Shown: positions 54,537-62,829 of the stretch, one piece after another
How the letters are laid out: each line of letters begins with the position of its first letter
Numbering within the stretch: the first letter of the stretch is position 1
Origin: Sphingomonadales bacterium
GTDB taxonomy: Bacteria; Bacteroidota; Bacteroidia; Flavobacteriales_D; Crocinitomicaceae
Assembly: GCA_016872115.1 (NCBI GenBank)
Contig: VHBC01000006.1
Location: 62,001 to 126,000, forward strand
DNA: 64,000 nucleotides
Reading direction: 5' to 3'
The notes under the pieces: model-generated
What the model was told of the DNA's origin: nothing
Database searches by the model: none
What the model saw: the letters and a program-made list of their open reading frames with translations, nothing else
Translations under genes and position numbers: made by a program

Positions 54537-55286
54537 TTGGCTATTAAGACCATTTTAGTTTCTCAGCCGAAACCAGATGGAGAGAAGTCTCCTTATTTCG
54601 ATTTAGCTGACAAATATAAGATCAAAATTGACTTCCGTCCTTTCATTAAAGTTGAAGGAGTCGACCCTAAAGAATTCCGCACTCAGAAAATCGACATTTC
54701 TTCTCATACTGCGGTTATTCTGACCTCAAAGGTTGCTGTTGATCACTTTTTTAGAATGGCTGAGGCAGTGCGGTTTGAAGTCCCAGATACCATGAAATAT
54801 TTTTGTATAACCGAGGCTGTTGCGCTTTATCTCCAAAAATATGTCACTTATCGGAAGCGAAAAATATTTTTCGGCAAACAAACCATAGATGAGTTAGCAG
54901 AACTCATGAAAAAACAAAAAGGCGAGAAATTTCTTTTGCCGTGTACAGACATCCTTAGAGATAACATTCCGCTCACTCTAGAAAAGTTCAGCATACCATT
55001 CTCCAAAGCAATTTTATACCGAACAGTTGCAGCGGATCTTTCAGATTTAGAGGATGTGTATTACGATATGTTGGTGTTTTTTAGCCCCGGAGGTATCGAA
55101 TCTTTGTTCAAAAACTTCCCAGATTTCAAGCAGAACAACACAGCCATTGCAGCATTTGGCCCTACCACAGCGAATGCCGTTTTGAAAAACAATTTACGCC
55201 TAGACGTACACGCCCCCCATCCAAAAGCGCCATCAATGGTAGCAGCTATTGAGCTTTTTGTCAAAGAACAACTCAAAAAAAAATAG
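54537..55286 (+). CDS. hemD: Uroporphyrinogen-III synthase
   Basis: A 249-residue enzyme that closes hydroxymethylbilane into uroporphyrinogen III. Starts with TTG, giving MAIKTILVSQPKPDGE, which matches the usual N-terminus of Bacteroidota HemD. HemD is poorly conserved; supporting segments are AVILTSKVAVDHFFRM, FLLPCTDILRDNIP, LVFFSPGGIESLF and AIAAFGPTTANAVL. It follows DUF4271 by 14 bases. Confidence 0.9.
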   Translation: MAIKTILVSQPKPDGEKSPYFDLADKYKIKIDFRPFIKVEGVDPKEFRTQKIDISSHTAVILTSKVAVDHFFRMAEAVRFEVPDTMKYFCITEAVALYLQKYVTYRKRKIFFGKQTIDELAELMKKQKGEKFLLPCTDILRDNIPLTLEKFSIPFSKAILYRTVAADLSDLEDVYYDMLVFFSPGGIESLFKNFPDFKQNNTAIAAFGPTTANAVLKNNLRLDVHAPHPKAPSMVAAIELFVKEQLKKK

Positions 55287-55369
55287 GGTAATTCTTCCCC
55301 TTTTTCGTTTGTAGTTTTTTTTACTTGGAAGGAAATTCTGTATATTTACACAAACTTAAATTTTAACGC

Positions 55370-56893
55370 ATGAAAAAACTATTATTCTCAGCTGCTATGC
55401 TTCTTGCTGGCGTTAGTGCAAATGCACAACTTGCCCCAGGTAGCGTTGCCCCAAACTTTACTGTTTCTGCTTACCAGCCTTGGTTGGCTACAGCCGGTTC
55501 TTCTAGCAATGGTTCGTATACACTTTATCAGTATCTAGATCAAGGGTATACTGTATTTTTAGATGTATCAGCTACATGGTGTGGTCCATGCTGGAACTAC
55601 CACCTTAATGGCGCATTAGAAGATATATATGCCGCGCATGGCCCAGCAGGTGCACCAGGTGTTTCTGCGTCAACTACTGACGACGTAATGGTGATCTGGA
55701 TCGAAGGTGACGGAAGTACCTCTGATGCAACAATGCTCGACGGTTCAGGCTCTATCGGCAACTGGATTGAGCCAACAGCTGGTAACCAAATTCAGTTCCC
55801 TATGGCGAACCCAGCGTCTGCTTTGGCTAATCAAATCAACAATGATTATAACATCTCTTACTTTCCAACAATCTATCGTATTTGCCCCAACCGCATCGTT
55901 GAAGAAGTGGGCCAGTTAGGTGCATCAGCATTATATGCTACTGTTTCTGCATGTCCTCCACCAGCATCTGCACCTTCTGACGTTGCTGCTTTAGGATACA
56001 CAGGTTCTTTGGTTCACTGTGAAGGTTCTTACACACCATCTGTACAAATCCAAAACAATGGTACGTCTGCGCTTACAGCTGCTACAGTAACAATCACTCA
56101 AGGTGGCACAACTGTATCAACAGGCTCTTACAGCGGTAACCTTGCTACATACGGTGTTGCAAACGTAACTTGTTCACCAATTGCCAACTTCAATGGTGGT
56201 ACTCTTTCTGTTACTGTAACTACTGCTGGCGACGCTTCAACAGCTAACAACAGCGTGAACGCAACTGTTGCTTCAGCAGTTAACGCAGTTTCTCAATATA
56301 TAACTGTTTATATCACCACAGACTACTACGCATCGGAAACAGCTTGGACAATTAAAAATAGCGCTGGTGCTACTGTAGCACAAGGTGGTGGTAACTGGGC
56401 AGACTTGACAACAGGTCAGCCTGGTACAACTGTTCAAGCGCCACAATTGGTTACACTTAACCCAAGCCAATGTTACACGTTTGAAATTACTGACACTTAC
56501 GGAGACGGTATCTGCTGTGCTTATGGTAACGGTTCTTACACACTCAAAGATGCTAATGGAACAACCATCGCACAAGGTGGTGAATTCGCCTCTGTTGACA
56601 CACGCGCTTTCAAGACAGGGACTCTAGGTATGGATGAATTAGCTACAATCGCAATGAATGTATATCCAAACCCTGCATCTTCTACAGTAAATGTTTCTTT
56701 TGAAGCTACCAACAACAACTATGCTGTTGCTTTGATGGATCTTCAAGGTCGCGTAATTGCTGCTAAAAACCTAGAAAACTTAAATGGTACACAAGTTGTT
56801 TCTTTCTCAACTGAAAACGTTGCAAAAGGAAGCTACATTGTTTCTATCACAGTTGACGGTCTTACAACAACTAAAAACGTTGTGATCAAATAA
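55370..56893 (+). CDS. Secreted thioredoxin-like protein with T9SS type A sorting domain
   Basis: A 507-residue multidomain protein. Signal peptide 1-19; thioredoxin-like domain about 20-200 with Cys71/Cys74 in SATWCGPCWNY; a CARDB-like beta domain about 205-305 (VQIQNNGTSALTAATVTI); a further beta domain about 310-420 with FEITDTYGDGICCAYGNGSYTL; then a type A sorting domain from VYPNPASSTVNVSFE to TTTKNVVIK. Codons are strikingly uniform (GCT, ACA, GGT, TCT, AAC), unlike neighbours, suggesting high expression. It has its own terminator. It probably ends on the cell surface or outside. Confidence 0.88.
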   Translation: MKKLLFSAAMLLAGVSANAQLAPGSVAPNFTVSAYQPWLATAGSSSNGSYTLYQYLDQGYTVFLDVSATWCGPCWNYHLNGALEDIYAAHGPAGAPGVSASTTDDVMVIWIEGDGSTSDATMLDGSGSIGNWIEPTAGNQIQFPMANPASALANQINNDYNISYFPTIYRICPNRIVEEVGQLGASALYATVSACPPPASAPSDVAALGYTGSLVHCEGSYTPSVQIQNNGTSALTAATVTITQGGTTVSTGSYSGNLATYGVANVTCSPIANFNGGTLSVTVTTAGDASTANNSVNATVASAVNAVSQYITVYITTDYYASETAWTIKNSAGATVAQGGGNWADLTTGQPGTTVQAPQLVTLNPSQCYTFEITDTYGDGICCAYGNGSYTLKDANGTTIAQGGEFASVDTRAFKTGTLGMDELATIAMNVYPNPASSTVNVSFEATNNNYAVALMDLQGRVIAAKNLENLNGTQVVSFSTENVAKGSYIVSITVDGLTTTKNVVIK

Positions 56894-56913
56894 TTTTCTT
56901 TAAAAGAAAAGAG

Positions 56914-56943
56914 AAACGCCCTCCAACGAGGGCGTTTTTTTTT
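56914..56943 (+). terminator. Intrinsic terminator of the thioredoxin-like T9SS gene
   Basis: AAACGCCCTC and GAGGGCGTTT form a perfect 10-bp stem around CAAC, followed by a run of T through 56943. It lies just 11 bases before the RluA start codon. Confidence 0.92.
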
Positions 56944-56954
56944 GACCTTTGCCT

Positions 56955-58598
56955 ATGTTTATTCCCTTTGGAAACAACCTCAATGATTTTGCGTTACCAC
57001 AACGTTTTACTTTTCCTTTCTACTATGAAGTCCATCCGCTTGCACAACGAGCAGTAGACTTACTTCAATGCCGCTTGCAAAATGAAGATTTTGGCCATGA
57101 TTTTGGTCTTGATAGGGCAGAAAGATTAGGGGCTATTGGCAAAATGTTTGGTGTTTTGGTTGTTGCGGATCTAAATGGTAAGCTTGGTTACTTAGCAGCA
57201 TTTTCAGGAAAACTTGGCAATTCTAATGAGCACAAAGGGTTTGTACCACCCGTTTTTGATTTACTTGAAGCACAGGGATTTTTTAGAAAAGAAGAAGTTC
57301 AAATTAATGATATTATAATTCAAATTGCCGCGCTCGAAAAGAAACTCAATGTCAAAGCACTTGATAATGAAGTCTTTCATGTGAAACAACAATGGGAGCA
57401 ACAAATAGCTCAGGCCTTACAAAACAATCAGCGCGCAAGAGCCCTACGGGCCGAGCTGCGCGCAGCGTATACTGGAAATGAACAAGATTTTCTGGGGTTA
57501 TCCGAAAAACTCGCTCAACAAAGTATGCTTGAAAGCAGAGCACTAAAAGAACTAAAGAAGAAAGCACAAATAGAGGTTGCAGCAGCAAAAGTAATCTTAG
57601 ATCAAGCTACAGTGCAAATAGAAAATTTACGCCAGCAGCGTGCGGAACATTCCGCAGATTTACAGCGGCGGATATTTGAGCGCTATACCTTTTTAAATGC
57701 GTTGGGCGAACAAAAGAATGTCCTTGAGCTGTTTGCGGGTTCGCCACCAGCAGGCGCAGGTGAATGCGCGGCACCCAAGTTGCTGCAATACGCCTACATG
57801 CAGCAATTAAAACCTATTTGTATGGCTGAATTTTGGTGGGGAATGTCTCCAGATTCAGAAGTGCGCATTCACGGTCATTTTTATCCTTCTTGTAAAAGCA
57901 AGTGCGAGCCCATTCTTGGACATATGTTGAAGGGGTTGGCCGTTGATGACAATCCAATTACTGCGGTTCACCCGTCCAAACCATTGGACATTATTTATGA
58001 AGATGACTATATTGTAGCGGTCAATAAAGCACCAGAATACCTTTCTGTTCCGGGCAAAAACCCGCAGCCAAATACGCTGGAAGATTTGCAAAAAAAGTTT
58101 CCGGAGGCAACAGGGCCATTATTAGTGCATCGTTTAGATATGTCCACTTCTGGGATTATGTTAGCAGCGAAGACAAAACTAATGCATCAAAGATTGCAAC
58201 GACAGTTTGTGACTAGAAAGGTTCAAAAATCATATATAGCCATATTAGAAGGCGCACCTCAAACGCAAGAAGGCGAAATTAAACTTCCATTAAGAGTCGA
58301 TTTAGATGATCGACCTAGGCAATTGGTGTGTGATGAACATGGAAGTTTTGCACACACCTCGTATCAAATTTTGGAAATCATTGAAAATAAAACGCGGATA
58401 CTATTGATACCCCATACTGGTCGCACCCATCAACTACGCGTTCATTGTGCACATCATTTAGGCTTGAATTGCCCGATTCAAGGTGATGACTTATATGGTC
58501 AAAAAGCAGACAGGCTTTATTTGCATGCGGCATGTTTAGGATTTTATCATCCGGAGCACAATACTTGGCTAGAACTGAATTGTGAGCCCGAATTTTAG
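56955..58598 (+). CDS. RluA-family pseudouridine synthase with long N-terminal extension
   Basis: A 547-residue protein, about twice the usual RluA length. Residues 1-345 form an extension: a globular segment (FGVLVVADLNGKLGYLAAFSGKLG), a long coiled coil (about 125-235) and a Cys-containing end (YPSCKSKCEPILGHML). The pseudouridine synthase domain follows with the catalytic Asp in HRLDMSTSGIMLAAKT and the HTGRTHQLRVHCAHHLG motif. Related long forms exist in other bacteria; RNA target unknown. ATG 56955 is preferred over a TTG at 56949. Its end overlaps ispG by 4 bases. Confidence 0.88.
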   Translation: MFIPFGNNLNDFALPQRFTFPFYYEVHPLAQRAVDLLQCRLQNEDFGHDFGLDRAERLGAIGKMFGVLVVADLNGKLGYLAAFSGKLGNSNEHKGFVPPVFDLLEAQGFFRKEEVQINDIIIQIAALEKKLNVKALDNEVFHVKQQWEQQIAQALQNNQRARALRAELRAAYTGNEQDFLGLSEKLAQQSMLESRALKELKKKAQIEVAAAKVILDQATVQIENLRQQRAEHSADLQRRIFERYTFLNALGEQKNVLELFAGSPPAGAGECAAPKLLQYAYMQQLKPICMAEFWWGMSPDSEVRIHGHFYPSCKSKCEPILGHMLKGLAVDDNPITAVHPSKPLDIIYEDDYIVAVNKAPEYLSVPGKNPQPNTLEDLQKKFPEATGPLLVHRLDMSTSGIMLAAKTKLMHQRLQRQFVTRKVQKSYIAILEGAPQTQEGEIKLPLRVDLDDRPRQLVCDEHGSFAHTSYQILEIIENKTRILLIPHTGRTHQLRVHCAHHLGLNCPIQGDDLYGQKADRLYLHAACLGFYHPEHNTWLELNCEPEF

Positions 58599-60505
58599 GC
58601 TCGTGGTTCTTGCCAGTCGCCGTATTCTTGAATGAGCTCAACAAGGGCCTCTACCGCTTGTTCTTCTTCAATATTGCGTTTGACAATAGTTTTTTCCTTA
58701 TACAAGTTGATTTTCCCAGGGCCTGTGCCAACATAGCCATAGTCGGCGTCAGCCATTTCGCCTGGCCCATTCACAATGCAGCCCATGATGCCAATTTTAA
58801 GACCTTTAAGGTGTGCCGTGCGTTGTCGGATTTTTGCGGTTGTTTCTTGCAAATCAAAAAGTGTCCGACCACAAGATGGACAAGAAATATATTCTGTTTT
58901 TGATATGCGTGTTCTGCTCGCTTGAAGAATGCCAAATGAAGTAGAATTGATGTGTTGCGCACCAAGATTTGCATTGAGCCATAAGCCGTCACCAAAACCG
59001 TCAATAAGAAGTGCGCCAGCATCTGCACCTGAATAGAGTTGGAACTTTTCTAATTCATCTGTATCGTATTGGTAAGATAGGATAACTGGATGGGCGAAGT
59101 TTAGAATTTGTAATTCTAAAAAAAAGCGGCGATAGAGTTGCGTTTTGTTGTCGTGTTTGGTGTTGAGAATGATGCAAACATTTGGTTTCTCAGTTAGTAT
59201 CTGAGGAACAGCGTCTTCGGCCTCTAGTGGCAGGAAACAAATTTGATCGTTCGCTATATCAGAAAGTTGTTCTTTTAGAATCAATGGATAATAGCCGGCT
59301 TTTTGGCTATAGGTAGTTTTCCATACATCATAATCCAAGATGATGCCAAGGGTCCCGGGAACTTCAAAGTCAAGTTCGTTGCTTCCAATATATACGTAAT
59401 CAGCGGCTTGATCTTGAATATTCCATTTGTCGAGTGGAATACTATATTGATAACCAAAGCCGAAGAAATGAGCAGGTTTGATCTGATCAACATAGGATAA
59501 GTCAGCTAGAACAATAGGCGTGTTCTTTGCACCGATATTGTGAAAAGAACTACTTTCTCTTTTTTGGTATTGGAACGGTGAATAGTTTAATTCGGCATTT
59601 GGAACAGTAAAAGGCAGCGGTTCGTATTGTTGGTATTTTGCAACAAGTTTTTGAGCTACCGGAATTTCAGCTTCAGGAGCCTCAGTCAAGGAGACCCGAA
59701 CGGTATCACCTAAGCCATCCTCTAAAAGTGCACCAATCCCAACAGCAGATTTAATACGACCGTCTTCGCCGTCACCTGCTTCTGTCACGCCGAGATGTAG
59801 TGGATACACAACTCCATTTTCAAGCATTTTGGCCATGAGTAGTCTGTAGGCCTGCACCATGACAAGTGTGTTGCTTGCTTTCATCGAAATTACCAACTGA
59901 TCAAAATCGTGTTTTTCGCAGATTCGTATAAATTCGAAAGCAGATTCAACCATGCCTTCTGGTGTATCCCCATAACGACTTAAAATGCGATCGGAAAGCG
60001 AACCGTGGTTGGTGCCAATGCGCATTGCGGTGCCGTGTTCTTTGCAGAGCAATACGAGCGGCGTAAATTTTTCTTCGATGCGGTCGAGTTCAGCTTGGTA
60101 GCTTTCGTCAGTGTAATCGATTTCTTCAAATTTCTTTTTGTCGGCGTAATTACCGGGGTTTACTCTTACTTTCTCGACTATTTTTGCCGCGATTTCGGCT
60201 GCATTAGGGGTAAAATGAATATCGGCAACTAAGGGTGTGTGATAGCCTTTTTTAAGGAGTTCGTCTTTGATGTTTTTTAAATTCTCTGCTTCGTTTTTAC
60301 TGGGAGCTGTTAATCTAACGAGTTCGCAGCCGGCGTCTATCATCCGAATAGATTGTGCAACGGAACCTTCTGTATCCATGGTGTCGGTGGTGGTCATGGA
60401 TTGCACCCGAATGGGGTTATCTCCCCCTAAGCGAAGTGTTCCAATTCGTACTTCTTTGGTGTGGACACGAGTTCGCTTATTTGAGTCGAGACAATAACGC
60501 TGCAT
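58595..60505 (-). CDS. ispG: 4-hydroxy-3-methylbut-2-enyl diphosphate synthase, long form
   Basis: Penultimate MEP-pathway enzyme, 636 residues. The N-terminal TIM barrel (about 1-285) has IGTLRLGGDNPIRVQSMTTTDT and VRVNPGNYAD. The [4Fe-4S] domain at the C-terminus has CPSCGRTLFD and the third Cys in GIMGCIVNGPGEM. Between them is an insertion of about 230 residues, the three-domain form known from plants, Chlamydiae and Bacteroidota. Works with ispD (25586) to supply isoprenoids. It converges on and overlaps the RluA gene. Confidence 0.97.
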   Translation of the reverse strand: MQRYCLDSNKRTRVHTKEVRIGTLRLGGDNPIRVQSMTTTDTMDTEGSVAQSIRMIDAGCELVRLTAPSKNEAENLKNIKDELLKKGYHTPLVADIHFTPNAAEIAAKIVEKVRVNPGNYADKKKFEEIDYTDESYQAELDRIEEKFTPLVLLCKEHGTAMRIGTNHGSLSDRILSRYGDTPEGMVESAFEFIRICEKHDFDQLVISMKASNTLVMVQAYRLLMAKMLENGVVYPLHLGVTEAGDGEDGRIKSAVGIGALLEDGLGDTVRVSLTEAPEAEIPVAQKLVAKYQQYEPLPFTVPNAELNYSPFQYQKRESSSFHNIGAKNTPIVLADLSYVDQIKPAHFFGFGYQYSIPLDKWNIQDQAADYVYIGSNELDFEVPGTLGIILDYDVWKTTYSQKAGYYPLILKEQLSDIANDQICFLPLEAEDAVPQILTEKPNVCIILNTKHDNKTQLYRRFFLELQILNFAHPVILSYQYDTDELEKFQLYSGADAGALLIDGFGDGLWLNANLGAQHINSTSFGILQASRTRISKTEYISCPSCGRTLFDLQETTAKIRQRTAHLKGLKIGIMGCIVNGPGEMADADYGYVGTGPGKINLYKEKTIVKRNIEEEQAVEALVELIQEYGDWQEPRA

Positions 60506-60523
60506 TTTCTTTTTTTAGTCTAA

Positions 60524-60531
60524 CAAAGGTA
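60524..60531 (-). promoter_or_regulatory. Candidate -7 box for ispG
   Basis: The minus strand reads TACCTTTG, an exact TAnnTTTG match ending 19 bases before the ispG ATG. No TTG at the standard distance. Confidence 0.45.
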
Positions 60532-60573
60532 AGGATTCAATTGTTTGTGCGTTCTTTGTTCTAAAGGAATTAA

Positions 60574-61227
60574 ATGAAGCCTCATCATATTGTTTTTCTG
60601 TTGTTTGTGCTGTTATTTTTCTCTTGTGAAGAGAATAATAACGCGATGCATCATCCAACGAGAAAATATTCAAATAAGCAAAAAGCAACGCGCAAAACTC
60701 AAACGAAAGCGAGCGTTATTATCAACCCACAGAAAACAATTGCGCACCCCGTTTTTATTACGCCTGAACCTCCCGAGCCTTTGCCACCTTACGATCCTTA
60801 TGATCCAGTTCCTTATCCGATAGATCCACCAGGGTATATTCCAGAGCCAGCGCCGATCAATCAGCTATCAACTCCCAAAACAATTCGCGATAGTTTGGTG
60901 CTTTTTCCGGCAGTTTTGGCTTCATTTGATAAAAATACCGATGCGATTTATAAATATTTTGACAATAAAATTGCAGGTACAATGGAGTGGAAATATCTTC
61001 AGGAAATTGGCGCTGAAGGTAAAATTTTTCTGCGCTTGTTAATCGATTCCAGAGGACAGGCCAGAGAAGTTACTTTCCTCAGATTTACATCTACTGAGTT
61101 GGAGATTTTAAAACCACTGCTGACCAAAGCGGCGCTTCAAATGCCGCATTGGACGCCGGCCAAGAATGAACAGGGTGAAGCAGTGGTTTGCGAAGTGGTA
61201 CACGCATTACGTATTGGAATTCAATAA
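60574..61227 (+). CDS. Proline-rich lipoprotein with TonB-like C-terminal domain
   Basis: A 217-residue protein. The signal ends FFSC (Cys18), so it is a lipoprotein rather than a helix-anchored TonB. A basic stretch (THRKYSNKQ-like, about 27-48) is followed by a Pro-rich linker (about 63-95, PEPPEPLPPYDPYDPVPYP). The C-terminal 90 residues resemble the TonB C-terminal domain: EGKIFLRLLIDSRGQAREVTFLR, then LTKAALQMPHWTPAKNEQGEAV. It has no ExbB/ExbD nearby, so energy transduction is doubtful; it may be a structural or binding relative. Confidence 0.75.
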   Translation: MKPHHIVFLLFVLLFFSCEENNNAMHHPTRKYSNKQKATRKTQTKASVIINPQKTIAHPVFITPEPPEPLPPYDPYDPVPYPIDPPGYIPEPAPINQLSTPKTIRDSLVLFPAVLASFDKNTDAIYKYFDNKIAGTMEWKYLQEIGAEGKIFLRLLIDSRGQAREVTFLRFTSTELEILKPLLTKAALQMPHWTPAKNEQGEAVVCEVVHALRIGIQ

Positions 61228-61242
61228 TAGCATTTATCTTTA
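61214..61242 (+). promoter_or_regulatory. Candidate promoter of the GT39-like gene
   Basis: TTG (61214-61216), an 18-base spacer and TATCTTTA (61235-61242, last base differs from TAnnTTTG). It lies only 4 bases before the GTG start, as for lepA. Confidence 0.35.
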
Positions 61243-61246
61243 GGGG

Positions 61247-62827
61247 GTGAATTCGAGTCAAAATGTGTTGAAGCTAAAAGCCGTTATTTTAATTTTAATA
61301 CTTTCCATTGCTTATGGATGTTGGCAGCATTTTTTTGCTGAAATTCTACCAATTCATGAGTGTAGGAAATCAGATTCCTTGACGCAAGCCATTCAGTATT
61401 TCAAAGGGGGATCATTTTTTGAGCCTAAAACAAATTGGATTTCAAATGCGGGAAATCAAAATGCCGCTGCTGAGTTTCCTCTCGTATATTTTTTTATTGG
61501 GCAAGTTTGGAAAATAACAGGTTATCATTTATGGCTAGCCAAATTATTTTCATTTTCGATATTGATAGCCTCAATGATCAGTTTGCTTCCATTGCTTCAG
61601 TCCGTTTTTAAATCCGAGTCAAAGTCACTTGTTTTTATTGGGTTCACATTTTCTTTTCCGGCGCTCATTTATTATGCTGACACTTTACTTCCAAATGTTT
61701 TCTCTTTTTCTTTTTTGCTGTTCGCTATTGCCTACGGTTACCGTTATTGGCAAAAAGACGAAAAGTGGGCATTTGCTGGTTTTACCATCTTTTTAAGTTT
61801 AGCACTGCTTATAAAAATAACAGCACTCATAGCTGTTTTGGCTTTATTCGGCGCATATACTTCTGAACGCTTACTTCGTAAAAAGCTTAGAACAAGTCTT
61901 CAAACTCGACAGGTAAGAATGATGTATGCGGCGCTTTTAATCGCTCTTAGTTTTGCTTTTATTTGGTATCGATACGCCATTCAGTATAATGCGCAAAATG
62001 GCTCAACGATTTTTTCAACCACGATTCGCCCTATCTGGGAGGTGAGTATTGCCGAGCGATGGCGCATCGCCAAGTTGGTACTTCTTGAACATACTCGCGA
62101 AATATTTCCGTTGGTTTGTTGGCCTATTTTTGTTGGCTTATATTTTTGGTTATTGTGCTCCAAGCGGACAAGTGCTTTCGTGAAGCACTTTTTATTCGTA
62201 GGCACTTTAGGATTAGCCGCGTATATAGTTTTATGGTTCTGGGTTTTTGAGGTTCACGACTATTACTTCATAGAACTACTTTTTTTTCCATTGTTTCTCA
62301 TCGGTGGCTACTTGTACTATCTACCTGAATGGAAGCATCTCCAGCGTTTGCAAAAACCTTTAGAAATAACCTTTTTGACATTAATTTTTTTTAATACGCT
62401 TTCTTATACGCAGGTCGCTGTAGGAAATCAGAATGTAATTGTTAAGAATACGCCGTTTATTTCTTCCTTTATCAAAGTGAATTGGGGCTGGTTTTACTTC
62501 AATCATCAGGAGACTTTGGGGCAGCTACAGGTCCAAAAAAAGACCATTCAGCAAATCGTGAAGTCCAGTGATACCGTACTTTGTTTTTCAGATCCTTATG
62601 CGAACGTTCACCTTACCGCAATTGACCGAATTGGTTATACTAATTATAGTTTAGACAGAAATAGTGCGTTCGTTCCTCAAATCCAAAATTTGGTTCAAAA
62701 CGGGGCATCAAAGTTACTCGTCTTTAAGCAAGATGTACAACATCCAGATTTGCAATCTTTTATAGCACACCCACTCTACCAACGCGGCAATGTTCAGATT
62801 TACGATTTAACGCCTTATAAAAAATAG
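61247..62827 (+). CDS. Membrane glycosyltransferase, GT39/ArnT-like
   Basis: A 526-residue integral membrane protein starting with GTG. About ten to eleven helices cover residues 10-390, and a soluble tail follows (about 400-526). The first periplasmic loop after helix 1 holds an acidic pair region, EILPIHECRKSDSLTQA, where GT39-type enzymes keep catalytic Asp/Glu residues. It is thus likely a polyprenyl-phosphate-sugar dependent transferase of the PMT_2 type; acceptor unknown. It ends 2 bases from the convergent histidine kinase. Confidence 0.78.
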   Translation: MNSSQNVLKLKAVILILILSIAYGCWQHFFAEILPIHECRKSDSLTQAIQYFKGGSFFEPKTNWISNAGNQNAAAEFPLVYFFIGQVWKITGYHLWLAKLFSFSILIASMISLLPLLQSVFKSESKSLVFIGFTFSFPALIYYADTLLPNVFSFSFLLFAIAYGYRYWQKDEKWAFAGFTIFLSLALLIKITALIAVLALFGAYTSERLLRKKLRTSLQTRQVRMMYAALLIALSFAFIWYRYAIQYNAQNGSTIFSTTIRPIWEVSIAERWRIAKLVLLEHTREIFPLVCWPIFVGLYFWLLCSKRTSAFVKHFLFVGTLGLAAYIVLWFWVFEVHDYYFIELLFFPLFLIGGYLYYLPEWKHLQRLQKPLEITFLTLIFFNTLSYTQVAVGNQNVIVKNTPFISSFIKVNWGWFYFNHQETLGQLQVQKKTIQQIVKSSDTVLCFSDPYANVHLTAIDRIGYTNYSLDRNSAFVPQIQNLVQNGASKLLVFKQDVQHPDLQSFIAHPLYQRGNVQIYDLTPYKK

Positions 62828-62829
62828 CC

